The position numbers were made by a program, and so were the translations under genes. Below are positions 1 to 8,554 of a stretch of 50,216 nt of DNA, piece after piece. Numbering within the stretch: position 1 is the first letter of the stretch; each line of letters begins with the position of its first letter. Under the pieces are notes generated by a model. The model was not told the origin of the DNA and did not search any database. It saw only the letters and a program-made list of their open reading frames with translations. Source of the stretch: CAZUTO01 sp964623085 (GTDB lineage: Bacteria > Pseudomonadota > Gammaproteobacteria > Pseudomonadales > GM7GCV1); assembly GCA_964623085.1 (NCBI GenBank), contig CAZUTO010000015.1, positions 1 to 50,216 of the forward strand, given 5' to 3'.

Positions 1-122
1 CTCATCGGATTAAATGCTTCAATTTTTACAAATAGATTGATCCCAGCCGGACCGAGTTTATTAATACGAACAACCGGCGTATTGCCAATGGTCCCAAGAA
101 TATTTTCAAACGGTTTGGACAC
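1..122 (-). CDS. Cysteine synthase family protein, N-terminal fragment
   Basis: The gene runs off the left edge, so only about the first 40 residues are present. They read MSKPFENILGTIGNTPVV and later VKIEAFNPM, which is the N-terminus of PLP-dependent O-acetylserine sulfhydrylases (CysK/CysM). The IGNTP motif and the KxEaFNP motif just before the PLP-lysine segment are both visible. These enzymes make cysteine from O-acetylserine and sulfide in the cytoplasm. The start is inferred as GTG at 122-120, because a GGGGA Shine-Dalgarno lies just upstream and the first residues match the family start. The gene is divergent from mutS. CysK and CysM cannot be separated on this fragment. Confidence 0.85.
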   Translation of the reverse strand, partial: MSKPFENILGTIGNTPVVRINKLGPAGINLFVKIEAFNPM

Positions 123-279
123 GTTGCTTTCCCCACGATGAATCTGGATTGACTTAAAACCCTTCAATAATGCACCGGGCGAACAGATAATACAAAGAAC
201 GAAATATTGCGCTCGCTTAGGGTCTGCTGATCGAGCTAAAATCTCCCGCCTTTAGACTCCAACCTATTTCATTAAGTAA

Positions 280-2865
280 ATGGATCTCAGCGCCCACACT
301 CCTATGATGCAGCAGTTTCTGCGCCTTAAAGCGGATCACCCCGATCAGCTTTTGTTTTATCGCATGGGTGATTTCTATGAGCTCTTCTATGATGACGCAA
401 AGCGCGCGGCGCAGTTGCTTGATGTGACGCTTACCCAACGCGGTCATTCCGGTGGACAACCTATCCCTATGTGCGGCGTACCTCATCATGCAGCAGAAGG
501 CTATTTAGGCCGTTTGATTAAACTCGGTGAGTCTGTTGCCATCGCTGAACAAATTGGCGACCCAGCAACCTCAAAGGGGCCGGTCGAACGCAAAGTCGTG
601 CGTGTCGTCACACCGGGCACGGTCAGCGACGAGGCGCTCATGGATGATCGCAGGGACAACCTACTATGCGCGATATATGGCAATGAAGAAACCCTCGGGC
701 TTGCGGTGCTCGATATCAGTAGTGGGCGATTTCTGGTCAACGAACTCAAATCAGCAGAAGCCTTGTCATCCGAGCTTGAACGCCTCTGCCCGGTCGAAGT
801 ACTCATTAGTGAAGACAGCAACTTAGAATCAATTCTCGCAGAACGACATCCTGGATCACGCAGACGGCCGCCCTGGGAGTTTGATTACGAAAGCAGCCAC
901 ACACTGCTGTGCAAACAGTTTGGTATCAATGACTTGCAAGGATTTGGTGTTAAACAGTTGAAGTTTGGAATCAGCGCTGCAGGCGCCCTTCTCAGCTATG
1001 TAAACGACACCCAGCGCACAGCACTTCCCCACATTCATAAGCTCATTACTGAACCGACTTGCGAACTAGTCTCATTGGATGCTGCCACAAGACGAAACCT
1101 CGAGCTGAGCCAAAATCTGATGGGCGGCGACGACAATAGCCTGCTGCATGTGTTGGACGACTGCAAAACGACCATGGGCAGCAGAATGCTTGGGCGCTGG
1201 ATCAACCAACCTATACGAAATGTCGAGACGCTTACCCAGCGGCAAGACGCCATTGCGGATCTCATCAATGGCTACCACTATGAAGTACATCGCGATTGCC
1301 TAAACCGAATTGGCGATATGGAACGCATACTAGCGCGTATCGCATTGCGTTCTGCTCGGCCTCGAGATCTGAATCGCCTAGGTAGTTCGTTGATGGAGTT
1401 CCCTCAGATTCAGTCATTGTGTCAAAACCTGATGAGTGACCGAATAACGCTCCTACGATCTGAGATTGGAGAATTCCCAGAACTGACCGCTTTATTGGAA
1501 TCCGCCATTTGTGAAAACCCACCTGTGGTGATGCGAGAGGGTGGCGTCATTGCCGATGGCTATAACACTGAGCTAGATGAGCTGCGCAATATCAGCGCCA
1601 ATGCAGGGGAATATCTCGTAAAGCTGGAAACCGATGAACGGGAACGTACCGGAATAGCGACGCTAAAAGTCGGCTACAACCGTGTTCACGGTTATTACAT
1701 TGAGATCAGCAAAGGACAGTCGGAGAAAGCACCCGCCGAATACATTCGCCGTCAAACGCTTAAAAACGCTGAGCGCTATATCACGCCCGAGTTAAAGGAA
1801 TTTGAAGACAAAGCACTCTCTGCAAAATCCAAGGCATTGGCACTTGAAAAAGTCATCTATGAAGAGCTCATAGAGCGAATCAACGAAGACTTACAGGCCC
1901 TACAAAACGCCGCTGCTGCGGTGGCTGAGCTCGATGTATTGGCAAATTTTGCTCTGTACGCCAATAACAATAGTTACTGCCGGCCAGAGCTGACACAAAC
2001 CCCAGGGCTTGCAATTAAACAAGGACGCCACCCAGTCGTAGAACGAGTTCTGGATGATAGCTTTATAGCCAACGATTTGATGATGGACGATGAACGCAGA
2101 ATGCTCATTATTACTGGGCCAAATATGGGCGGAAAATCCACCTATATGCGCCAAAACGCGCTCATTGTGTTGCTGGCACATATAGGCAGTTTTGTCCCAG
2201 CAGAAAGCGCCTGCATTGGGATTGTAGATCGAATATTCACGCGCATTGGCTCTTCCGATGATCTAGCTGGTGGCCGTTCTACTTTTATGGTGGAGATGAC
2301 CGAGACGGCAAACATTCTCCACAATGCGACCGACAAAAGTCTTGTGCTCATGGACGAAGTTGGGCGCGGGACAAGCACCTTCGACGGTCTATCACTCGCG
2401 CTGGCAAGTGCGCAGTGGTTAGCGCAACAGATTCGGGCTTTTACTTTATTTGCCACCCACTACTTTGAACTGACAGCACTACCCCAGTCGTTGCCCAGCG
2501 TTGCCAATGTTCACTTATCCGCGGCTGAACATAACGAAAGCGTTGTATTCCTTCACGACGTGGAAGAAGGCGCCGCTAACCAAAGCTATGGTATTCAAGT
2601 CGCAAAACTCGCAGGAGTACCCGACGCTGTTCTCGATCATGCGCGCTCGGAACTGAAACTACTGGAATCGGGAAATCATCAACTTATAGCCTGTGATAAT
2701 GCCGCTGAGAAGGCGGAGGACCCAGTGCCTCAATCTGATTTATTCAGTTCGCTAGCTAAACTCAATCCCGCTTTGGAAAAACTTCGCGCAGTAGACACCG
2801 ATGCACTTAGCCCTCGTGACGCTCTGAACTTGATTTACCAGCTAAAAGAACTCGATCAAGACTAA
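280..2865 (+). CDS. mutS: DNA mismatch repair protein MutS
   Basis: This is full-length MutS (861 residues, close to the roughly 850 usual in gammaproteobacteria). MutS recognises mismatches and small loops and, with MutL, starts strand-specific repair in the cytoplasm. The N-terminal mismatch-binding Phe-X-Glu motif is F32-Y33-E34 in GDFYELF. The ABC-type ATPase domain near the C-terminus has Walker A GPNMGGKST at 613-621 and Walker B/signature DEVGRGTSTFDG from 692. The start at 280 matches the family beginning (AHTPMMQQ close to the N-terminus); its ribosome-binding site is weak. fdxA follows after 86 bases, the same neighbour as in Pseudomonas. All key motifs are intact. Confidence 0.98.
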   Translation: MDLSAHTPMMQQFLRLKADHPDQLLFYRMGDFYELFYDDAKRAAQLLDVTLTQRGHSGGQPIPMCGVPHHAAEGYLGRLIKLGESVAIAEQIGDPATSKGPVERKVVRVVTPGTVSDEALMDDRRDNLLCAIYGNEETLGLAVLDISSGRFLVNELKSAEALSSELERLCPVEVLISEDSNLESILAERHPGSRRRPPWEFDYESSHTLLCKQFGINDLQGFGVKQLKFGISAAGALLSYVNDTQRTALPHIHKLITEPTCELVSLDAATRRNLELSQNLMGGDDNSLLHVLDDCKTTMGSRMLGRWINQPIRNVETLTQRQDAIADLINGYHYEVHRDCLNRIGDMERILARIALRSARPRDLNRLGSSLMEFPQIQSLCQNLMSDRITLLRSEIGEFPELTALLESAICENPPVVMREGGVIADGYNTELDELRNISANAGEYLVKLETDERERTGIATLKVGYNRVHGYYIEISKGQSEKAPAEYIRRQTLKNAERYITPELKEFEDKALSAKSKALALEKVIYEELIERINEDLQALQNAAAAVAELDVLANFALYANNNSYCRPELTQTPGLAIKQGRHPVVERVLDDSFIANDLMMDDERRMLIITGPNMGGKSTYMRQNALIVLLAHIGSFVPAESACIGIVDRIFTRIGSSDDLAGGRSTFMVEMTETANILHNATDKSLVLMDEVGRGTSTFDGLSLALASAQWLAQQIRAFTLFATHYFELTALPQSLPSVANVHLSAAEHNESVVFLHDVEEGAANQSYGIQVAKLAGVPDAVLDHARSELKLLESGNHQLIACDNAAEKAEDPVPQSDLFSSLAKLNPALEKLRAVDTDALSPRDALNLIYQLKELDQD

Positions 2866-2951
2866 CTAGCGGACACGGAAAATACTGGTACAATACGCCG
2901 CCTTTTTAGGGTCATCGACCCAGCAATCGACCAAATTGGAGATGTGCAACA

Positions 2952-3275
2952 TTGACTTTTATTGTTGGCGAAAACTGTATTAAGTGTAAACACACTGATT
3001 GTGTAGAAGTCTGCCCCGTAGACTGTTTCTATGAAGGACCAAACTTTCTGGTCATCCACCCCGACGAGTGCATTGATTGCGCGCTTTGTGAACCGGAATG
3101 TCCCGTGCAAGCGATCTACGCCGAAGACGAAGTGCCAGAAGATCAAGTTGTCTTTGTTGAACTCAATGCCGAGCTCGCAGACGTCTGGCCGAATATCACG
3201 CAAATGAAAGAAGCGCTACCCGACGCCGACGAATGGGATGGCACACCAAATAAGCTTCAACATCTAGAAAAATAA
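2952..3275 (+). CDS. fdxA: 7Fe ferredoxin FdxA
   Basis: A 107-residue cytoplasmic electron carrier with one [3Fe-4S] and one [4Fe-4S] cluster. Cysteines at 9, 17, 21, 25, 40, 43, 46 and 50 reproduce the pattern of Azotobacter FdI-type seven-iron ferredoxins (CxxCxxxxCxxxC followed by CxxCxxCxxxC). The C-terminal extension of about 50 residues is also typical. The start is TTG at 2952: it gives the family N-terminus (MTF-V-x-NC), and a GGAG Shine-Dalgarno lies ten bases upstream at 2938-2941, whereas no ATG fits. A TACAAT hexamer at 2889-2894 is a possible -10 element. A strong hairpin terminator follows the gene. The redox partner is unknown. Confidence 0.96.
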   Translation: MTFIVGENCIKCKHTDCVEVCPVDCFYEGPNFLVIHPDECIDCALCEPECPVQAIYAEDEVPEDQVVFVELNAELADVWPNITQMKEALPDADEWDGTPNKLQHLEK

Positions 3276-3580
3276 CACTACATATTGAGAGGCCTGCAAA
3301 GGGCGCCGAGCGGTGCTCTTTTTGCTATTTTTCCCCAAAAAAGCGAACCTCTGTCTCATAATTTGCCTTGCCAAGGTTGAAATAACGTAACGAAACCTAA
3401 AGTCCTATTTACGGGTCGAAGAACAGCAGTTAAGCTGACTGACCGGTATTCAAATAACATCGTATTCAGTCTGAAATCTACTGTTGCTTAGAGTCCTGTT
3501 TTATTGAGCTTAGGTATAGTGAATTTAGGCTGCAGTGCAGATGTAATTGGATACAAAAAAAAACTTTTGAAGAATACCTT
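3276..3580. other. Intergenic region between fdxA and prc
   Basis: About 300 bases without a gene. It begins with the fdxA terminator hairpin. The remainder should hold the promoter of the protease gene, but I cannot point to a convincing -35/-10 pair. No RNA gene or long repeat is visible. Confidence 0.6.
3298..3326 (+). terminator. Rho-independent terminator after fdxA
   Basis: A ten-pair stem AAAGGGCGCC / GGTGCTCTTT (3298-3307 with 3312-3321, two G-U pairs) closes a GAGC loop and runs into a T-rich tract. It lies 22 bases after the fdxA stop codon. Confidence 0.75.
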
Positions 3581-5785
3581 ATGAATTATTTTTCCAGCCT
3601 TCGACGCAATAAAAATCTAGCTCCCACGCTGGCGGCTATTTTTCTTTCAGTATTTTCTCAATCGTCGTCCGCTGAGTCTTGCCCTGCGGTCGAAACAGAT
3701 GTTGTGATCGGCGAGATCGAAACAATCGAATTCGCAAAAAGTCACTCCGACACACTGCTCTCGACCTTATCGATCCTTTCTCGAGATCATTATGAAAACC
3801 TGCCAATTGATGACGAACTATCTCAAGCTTGGTTTGATGGGTTTTTGGACTTTCTTGACCCGGGCCGCAGTTATTTGCTGGCATCTGATATCGCCGAATT
3901 TACAGAACTCTACGCCAATCAGCTAGACGACTTATCTCGCAAAGGTGATCTGACGCCTGCAAAAGTAATATATGAACGATTTCGACAACGCACGCTATCG
4001 CGTCTGGAATCAAACATTGCCATGCTCGAAGATAAAGACTTCAGCTTCGATTATTCCAGCGAGCAAAGCTTGCCTATCGACCGCGAAGAATACGACTGGC
4101 CTGTAAGCGAGGCAGCAGCAGACCAACTCTGGCTTCAACAACTCACACTATCGCTACTGAATTTGAAGCTCTCTTCTAAACCAGAAGATGAGTCGCGCGA
4201 TCAACTCGTGCAACGTTATTCAACACAATTGGCAAGCGTGCGCTCGCAAAAAACACGCCAAGTAGCTGACCTTTATCTCAACGCGCTAGGTCATATTTAC
4301 GATCCACACACGGATTATTTCTCGCCACGTGATTCTGAGACATTTGAAATCACTATGTCGCTATCTCTTGAAGGTATCGGTGCGGTACTGCAGCGCGAAG
4401 ACGAATTTACTGAAGTAGTGAGCGTTGTCCCTGGTGGACCGGCACAACTTCAAGGCGAACTGCAAGCGGCTGACCGAATTGTCGCTATTGGAGAAGGCGA
4501 AGAATGCGAATTTGTGGATGTTGTCGGATGGCAGTTAGATGATGTCGTTGATCGCATTCGCGGCCCTAAAGACTCTATTGTTCGCTTACAGGTTATTCCA
4601 GCAGATGCTGACGACCTAAGCGAGGAGCGCAAGGTTATTCATATTGTTCGAGACCGAGTCAAGCTGGAAGATAACGCAGCTAAAGGCGAAGTCATCGAAA
4701 TCGAAAACCACGGCAACCAATACAGCCTCGGTGTTATCGATGTTCCTTCCTTTTATCTCGACATCGAAGCCATGCGTAATCGCGATGAGGATTTCCGAAG
4801 CACTACCAGAGATGTGCAGAATATTCTTGATGACTTTACTGAAGCCGGTGTAGATGGCGTAATTGTCGACCTAAGACAAAATGGTGGCGGATCATTATTG
4901 GAAGCCGCCACACTAACGGACCTATTCGTCGACCCGGGCCCTGTCGTCCAAATCAAAGATCAATCAAATCGTATTTTCCGTAACCACCGCGCGCGGACAC
5001 AAGCTTATTACGATGGTCCTCTCGTCGTTCTTATTGATCGCCTAAGCGCTTCTGCTTCTGAAATTTTCGCCGGTGCGATTCAGGACTATAGCCGCGGATT
5101 AATTATCGGCTCACAAAGCTTCGGCAAAGGAACCGTTCAATCCGTGCAACCGCTTCCTGAAGGACAGCTAAAGCTCACCGAGTCCAAATTCTATCGAATT
5201 TCTGGGGATTCTACTCAACACAAAGGCGTCATCCCAGACATTAACCTGCCAGACATCTACAACCCTGAAGATATTGGCGAAAGTGCTTATGAGAATGCAT
5301 TAGGGTGGGATCAAATACGCGGCATTCCGCACAGAAAATACCAAGATTTTTCTGCTTTTATTCAGCCGCTGGAAACGATGCATAAAAATCGACTATCTGA
5401 AGATGCAGACATGCGCTATCTGCTAGAAACGATTGCTATCGCCGAAGAACGACGATCACAAACAGAGATCTCTCTCAATGAGGCGCTTCGTATCGAAGAC
5501 CGAGAGCACTGGGAAGCTCGCGAGGAATCTGTCCTCGGCGCTTGGCGCTCTGCGAAAGGTATCGTCGTCCCGGAAGAAGATGAAGAAGACGAGCAAGCAG
5601 AAGCTTCTGAGGAAAATAACGAAGAAGCAATAGCCAGTGAAGACGGCGAAGAACAGGTTACTGAACCAGATGTGGCCGAAGCCATACTCTATGAAAGTGG
5701 CCGAGTATTTTCTGATCTTCTACATCTCATGGGTATAGACTCAGTAAGCAGCGCTAACAAAATCACTAGCCAAAATGGGACTTAG
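3581..5785 (+). CDS. prc: Carboxyl-terminal processing protease Prc (Tsp, S41A)
   Basis: A 734-residue periplasmic tail-specific protease that degrades or processes proteins from their C-termini. In E. coli Prc acts in cell-envelope turnover. A signal peptide covers roughly residues 1-31. It is followed by the N-terminal Tsp domain, a PDZ domain (about 245-340), the S41 peptidase domain (about 370-560) and a DUF3340-type C-terminal region. The Ser/Lys catalytic set is visible: S491 in SASASEIF, D502 and K516 in SFGKGTVQ, with the same spacing as S430/D441/K455 of E. coli Prc. An odd feature is a very acidic segment (about 665-700), which makes the protein longer than the 682-residue E. coli enzyme. 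xthA follows 33 bases downstream. Confidence 0.95.
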   Translation: MNYFSSLRRNKNLAPTLAAIFLSVFSQSSSAESCPAVETDVVIGEIETIEFAKSHSDTLLSTLSILSRDHYENLPIDDELSQAWFDGFLDFLDPGRSYLLASDIAEFTELYANQLDDLSRKGDLTPAKVIYERFRQRTLSRLESNIAMLEDKDFSFDYSSEQSLPIDREEYDWPVSEAAADQLWLQQLTLSLLNLKLSSKPEDESRDQLVQRYSTQLASVRSQKTRQVADLYLNALGHIYDPHTDYFSPRDSETFEITMSLSLEGIGAVLQREDEFTEVVSVVPGGPAQLQGELQAADRIVAIGEGEECEFVDVVGWQLDDVVDRIRGPKDSIVRLQVIPADADDLSEERKVIHIVRDRVKLEDNAAKGEVIEIENHGNQYSLGVIDVPSFYLDIEAMRNRDEDFRSTTRDVQNILDDFTEAGVDGVIVDLRQNGGGSLLEAATLTDLFVDPGPVVQIKDQSNRIFRNHRARTQAYYDGPLVVLIDRLSASASEIFAGAIQDYSRGLIIGSQSFGKGTVQSVQPLPEGQLKLTESKFYRISGDSTQHKGVIPDINLPDIYNPEDIGESAYENALGWDQIRGIPHRKYQDFSAFIQPLETMHKNRLSEDADMRYLLETIAIAEERRSQTEISLNEALRIEDREHWEAREESVLGAWRSAKGIVVPEEDEEDEQAEASEENNEEAIASEDGEEQVTEPDVAEAILYESGRVFSDLLHLMGIDSVSSANKITSQNGT

Positions 5786-5818
5786 AAACCCAAGTCGCTC
5801 AGAGTACTCAAGTAATTA

Positions 5819-6628
5819 ATGAAGATCGTTACGTTCAATGTAAATGGGATACGCGCCCGTATACATCAGCTTGAAGCACTTGTTGAAAAACACCAACCAG
5901 ATGTCATCGGCCTTCAAGAAACCAAAGTTCATAATGATATGTTTCCTCACGAAGATATCGAGAACCTGGGTTATAAAGCGCATATTCACGGACAAAAAGG
6001 CCATTACGGTGTTGCACTCCTAACGAAGATTGATTGCAGCAATGTACTCATGGGCTGGCCCCACGACGATGACGACGCACAGAAGAGAATGATTTCCTTT
6101 GATGTGTCCTATAAAGACAAGCCTTTACGTATATATAACGGCTATTTCCCACAGGGAGAAGGTCGTGATCACCCGCAGAAATTTCCTAACAAGCAAAAAT
6201 TTTACGCTGATTTAACCGCCCACATTGAAGAACATCATCAACCTTCAGATCAGCTACTTGTAATGGGTGATATGAATATTTCCCCTACTGACGACGATAT
6301 CGGTATAGGCGATGAAAACCGCAAACGCTGGCTTCGAACAGGGAAATGTAGTTTCTTGCCAGAAGAACGCGAGTGGTACCAAAAACTCTATGATTGGGGT
6401 TTATCAGACGCGTGGCGCGAATCCAACCCAGATGAAAACAGCATTTTCAGCTGGTTCGACTACCGCAGTCGTGGTTTTGACGATAACCCCAAGCGCGGCC
6501 TTCGTATTGACCATATATTGGTCACTGACCCATTGCTACAGACCAAACCTACCGTCGATATCGATTACGATATACGAGGCATGGAAAAGCCTTCAGATCA
6601 CTGTCCTGTCATCATTCAGCTCGATTAA
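5819..6628 (+). CDS. xthA: Exodeoxyribonuclease III
   Basis: A 269-residue AP endonuclease and 3'-5' exonuclease of the endonuclease/exonuclease/phosphatase fold, acting in base excision repair. It aligns end to end with E. coli XthA (268 residues). Active-site residues are present: N7, E34 in LQETK, D151 and N153 in GDMNI, D231 in IDHILV and H261 in SDHCPV. The start at 5819 gives the canonical MKIVTFNVNGIRAR beginning. It lies 33 bases after prc and may be co-transcribed with it. Confidence 0.97.
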   Translation: MKIVTFNVNGIRARIHQLEALVEKHQPDVIGLQETKVHNDMFPHEDIENLGYKAHIHGQKGHYGVALLTKIDCSNVLMGWPHDDDDAQKRMISFDVSYKDKPLRIYNGYFPQGEGRDHPQKFPNKQKFYADLTAHIEEHHQPSDQLLVMGDMNISPTDDDIGIGDENRKRWLRTGKCSFLPEEREWYQKLYDWGLSDAWRESNPDENSIFSWFDYRSRGFDDNPKRGLRIDHILVTDPLLQTKPTVDIDYDIRGMEKPSDHCPVIIQLD

Positions 6629-6713
6629 TAGTCGTCTACCACCCAAAATCTGGTGTCAACCAATCTGCAACTGGCTCGTTTTACTATACGAGACCTAAAA
6701 AGGGGTGAAAATC

Positions 6714-7100
6714 ATGAAAAAGTTATTTGTTGGAATTCTTGTGGCAGCATCCATGCTGTCAATCAATGCTTATGGCGACAATAAAACGTTTGTCTCTATT
6801 TCCAGCCTAGCTGGACTATCACATATTGTCGGTGATGGACGCTATTCGTTCGGCATTCACTTTGATAGAGGCTCATACAACTTCAATGGTCATAGATATA
6901 GCAGTCGTTCGGCCTATCTCCAAGCCGTTGCCAGTTTTGAGCGCCAGCGCCAATTCAGTCAGAAGCAAAGTAATTCTCGCGTGCTAGAAAGACGACCGGT
7001 CATCTCTATTTCTACGAGCAGCTTTGGCAGTAGAACTAGCAGCCTGCGTACCAATAGTTTGCGCACTAGCAACTTCGGCAGAAATGCCATCTGTTACTAG
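6714..7100 (+). CDS. Small exported protein of unknown function, Ser/Arg-rich tail
   Basis: I do not recognise a family. The product is 128 residues with an N-terminal signal peptide (MKKLFVGILVAASMLSINAYG, cleavage near residue 21), so it is periplasmic or secreted. The mature part is rich in Ser, Phe, Tyr and Arg. It ends with a low-complexity tail in which SSLRTNSLRTSNFG repeats the unit S-L-R-T. The ATG at 6714 is chosen because AGGGG lies eight bases upstream. An in-frame GTG at 6705 overlaps that Shine-Dalgarno and is less likely. A large inverted repeat follows the stop, separating it from the sigma-factor cassette. Confidence 0.7.
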   Translation: MKKLFVGILVAASMLSINAYGDNKTFVSISSLAGLSHIVGDGRYSFGIHFDRGSYNFNGHRYSSRSAYLQAVASFERQRQFSQKQSNSRVLERRPVISISTSSFGSRTSSLRTNSLRTSNFGRNAICY

Positions 7101-7110
7101 CAGCAGGCTC

Positions 7111-7139
7111 TGTGCCCTCCGCCTCTAGCTGAGGGCACA
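7111..7139. repeat. Perfect 9-base inverted repeat, possible terminator
   Basis: TGTGCCCTC (7111-7119) and GAGGGCACA (7131-7139) form a GC-rich nine-pair stem with an 11-base loop, 10 bases after the stop of the small exported protein gene and 31 bases before the sigma-factor start. No T tract follows, so it may be an attenuator or an RNA-stabilising hairpin and not a simple terminator. Confidence 0.55.
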
Positions 7140-7170
7140 TAACTAGGGTTATGACTCAGGCCTAGGCATA

Positions 7171-7737
7171 ATGATGAATCTTGACGCTATTGCTAAAGTA
7201 TCAACCAACACATTGTCTGACCTGAATCAATTTTTGATCGCCAACGAAAAACGCGCCTACCGCATGGCGGTTGCCGCAGTTAGCGACCCGGAAGAAGCAT
7301 TGGAAATCGTTCAAGACAGCATGCTAAAGCTCGCTCGACTCTACGCAAAAAAAACAGAGAAAGAGTGGCATATTCTATTTTATCGAATTGTTCAGTCCCG
7401 AATTCGGGACTGGTATCGCCGCCAAAAAGTCCGGCGTGCGGCATTGGGATGGCTGCCTTCGTCAGAAGGTGACGAATCAGACCCTTTTCAACAGGTTGTA
7501 ACGCCAGGCACACATAACCCACAAGATATGGCGTCATCCGATGAAACCATGAAACAGCTTGATAGCGCGATACGACAGTTATCAACACGTCAGCGCGAAG
7601 CGTTTTTTCTTCGTTGCTGGGAAGGAATGAGCACATCAGAAACTGCAAAAACGATGAAGGTAAGTGAAGGAAGCGTAAAAACACATTATAGTAGAGCACT
7701 GGGCGCGTTGAGAAATGCGTTGGAGGGTACACGATGA
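7171..7737 (+). CDS. ECF-type RNA polymerase sigma factor
   Basis: A 188-residue sigma-70 family protein with only regions 2 and 4. Region 2 (about 25-90) has the helix around AYRMAVAAVSDPEEALEIVQD and the promoter-melting segment FYRIVQSRIRDWYRR. Region 4 (about 130-180) ends in the helix-turn-helix MSTSETAKTMKVSEGSVKTH. It should direct RNA polymerase to a small regulon. Its stop overlaps the next start (ATGA at 7734-7737), so it is coupled to a membrane protein that is probably its regulator. Two adjacent ATG codons (7171 and 7174) could be the start; AGG at 7162-7164 is the only Shine-Dalgarno-like element. The signal sensed is unknown. Confidence 0.9.
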   Translation: MMNLDAIAKVSTNTLSDLNQFLIANEKRAYRMAVAAVSDPEEALEIVQDSMLKLARLYAKKTEKEWHILFYRIVQSRIRDWYRRQKVRRAALGWLPSSEGDESDPFQQVVTPGTHNPQDMASSDETMKQLDSAIRQLSTRQREAFFLRCWEGMSTSETAKTMKVSEGSVKTHYSRALGALRNALEGTR

Positions 7738-8066
7738 ACGAATCAAATTATTCTGAAGATACCTTGCAACATAGGTTGCGCCAATCCGAAAACGGATTGA
7801 ATCGCGCAACCCTAGATTCTCTTGCCAGCGCAAGAGAAGAAGCAATGCAGGCTAAAAAAGGCTTACTCAGTAATTTTAGTGGCGTTTTTTCGGCTGGTTT
7901 GGTTACCGCTGCACTTGTTGCCTTCGCGTTTTTGCCCTTAGGTAATCAGGTATCCACCACTTCTGACACTGATGTTATTGTGGAAGATAATGCTCTTCAG
8001 CTACTGATGGAGGATCCTGAGTTTTTTCTCTGGCTATCAAATTCATACAGCTCTGTGACGCAATGA
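7734..8066 (+). CDS. DUF3619-like single-pass membrane protein, putative anti-sigma factor
   Basis: A 110-residue protein with a cytoplasmic N-terminal part (about 1-48), one membrane-spanning helix (about 50-70, FSGVFSAGLVTAALVAFAFL) and a short acidic outer part. Its size, layout and position between an ECF sigma gene and a DUF3106-like gene match the DUF3619 families known in beta- and gammaproteobacteria. Coupling by four-base overlaps on both sides (with the sigma gene and with the next gene) suggests the three products work together. The anti-sigma role is inferred from context. I see no zinc-binding motif of the ZAS type. Confidence 0.7.
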   Translation: MNESNYSEDTLQHRLRQSENGLNRATLDSLASAREEAMQAKKGLLSNFSGVFSAGLVTAALVAFAFLPLGNQVSTTSDTDVIVEDNALQLLMEDPEFFLWLSNSYSSVTQ

Positions 8067-8455
8067 AAAACAACCGACTTCTATCAATCGCTTTTATTCT
8101 CTTCACTACTCTTTGTCTGAGCGGTAACCTCTACGCGGAGGGGCCAGAATGGAATAGCCTTAGCGCAAAGGAAAAAGAGCAACTTTCTGACTTCCGTTCA
8201 GCATGGAATAGTCTTTCTGCAGAAAGGAAAAATCAACTTAGAGGTAACGCGGAGCAAATTTCGCGTATGCCAAAATCCAGTAAAGACAGACTACTTGAAA
8301 ACCTGAACGAAAGACAAAACATGTCTCCGGAACAGCAGCAGCAGGTTGAACAGGGTCAGCAACAGTTCAATCAATTGAGTCCTCAAAAGCAAAACGAACT
8401 GCGTGAGGAATGGAACAATCTTTCCGAAGAACAAAAACGTAGTCTCAGCAGGTAG
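8063..8455 (+). CDS. DUF3106-like exported protein with W-x-x-L-S repeats
   Basis: A 130-residue periplasmic protein with a signal peptide (cleavage near YA-EG, residue 25). The mature chain contains four versions of a motif of about 13 residues: EWNSLSAKEKEQL, AWNSLSAERKNQL, QFNQLSPQKQNEL and EWNNLSEEQKRSL, joined by Gln-rich helical segments. This is the pattern of DUF3106. The start overlaps the preceding stop (ATGA). It may be a periplasmic sensor or ligand part of the sigma/anti-sigma system. That role is inference from synteny, since no function is established for the family. Confidence 0.75.
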   Translation: MKNNRLLSIAFILFTTLCLSGNLYAEGPEWNSLSAKEKEQLSDFRSAWNSLSAERKNQLRGNAEQISRMPKSSKDRLLENLNERQNMSPEQQQQVEQGQQQFNQLSPQKQNELREEWNNLSEEQKRSLSR

Positions 8456-8460
8456 GATGG

Positions 8461-8523
8461 TATTTCTGCAGCTTCTGACGAAACACAAAGGTACCTACCG
8501 AAAGAAAGAAGTCTGCAGAAATA
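8461..8523. repeat. Long interrupted inverted repeat between convergent genes
   Basis: TATTTCTGCAG followed by CTTCT (8461-8476) is mirrored by AGAAG, one extra base and CTGCAGAAATA (8507-8523). The arms are 16 paired bases with one bulge, around a 30-base centre that includes GGTACC. It sits between the convergent DUF3106-like and glycosylase genes and may end transcription from both sides, although no T tract is present. Confidence 0.6.
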
Positions 8524-8554
8524 GAAATCCGAATAGCTTCCGAATTTTAAAGCG

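Noticed and set aside
5416..5685. A minus-strand Ser-rich frame opposite the end of prc
   Set aside because: It mirrors the acidic GAA/GAT-rich tail codons of prc and has no start signals of its own.
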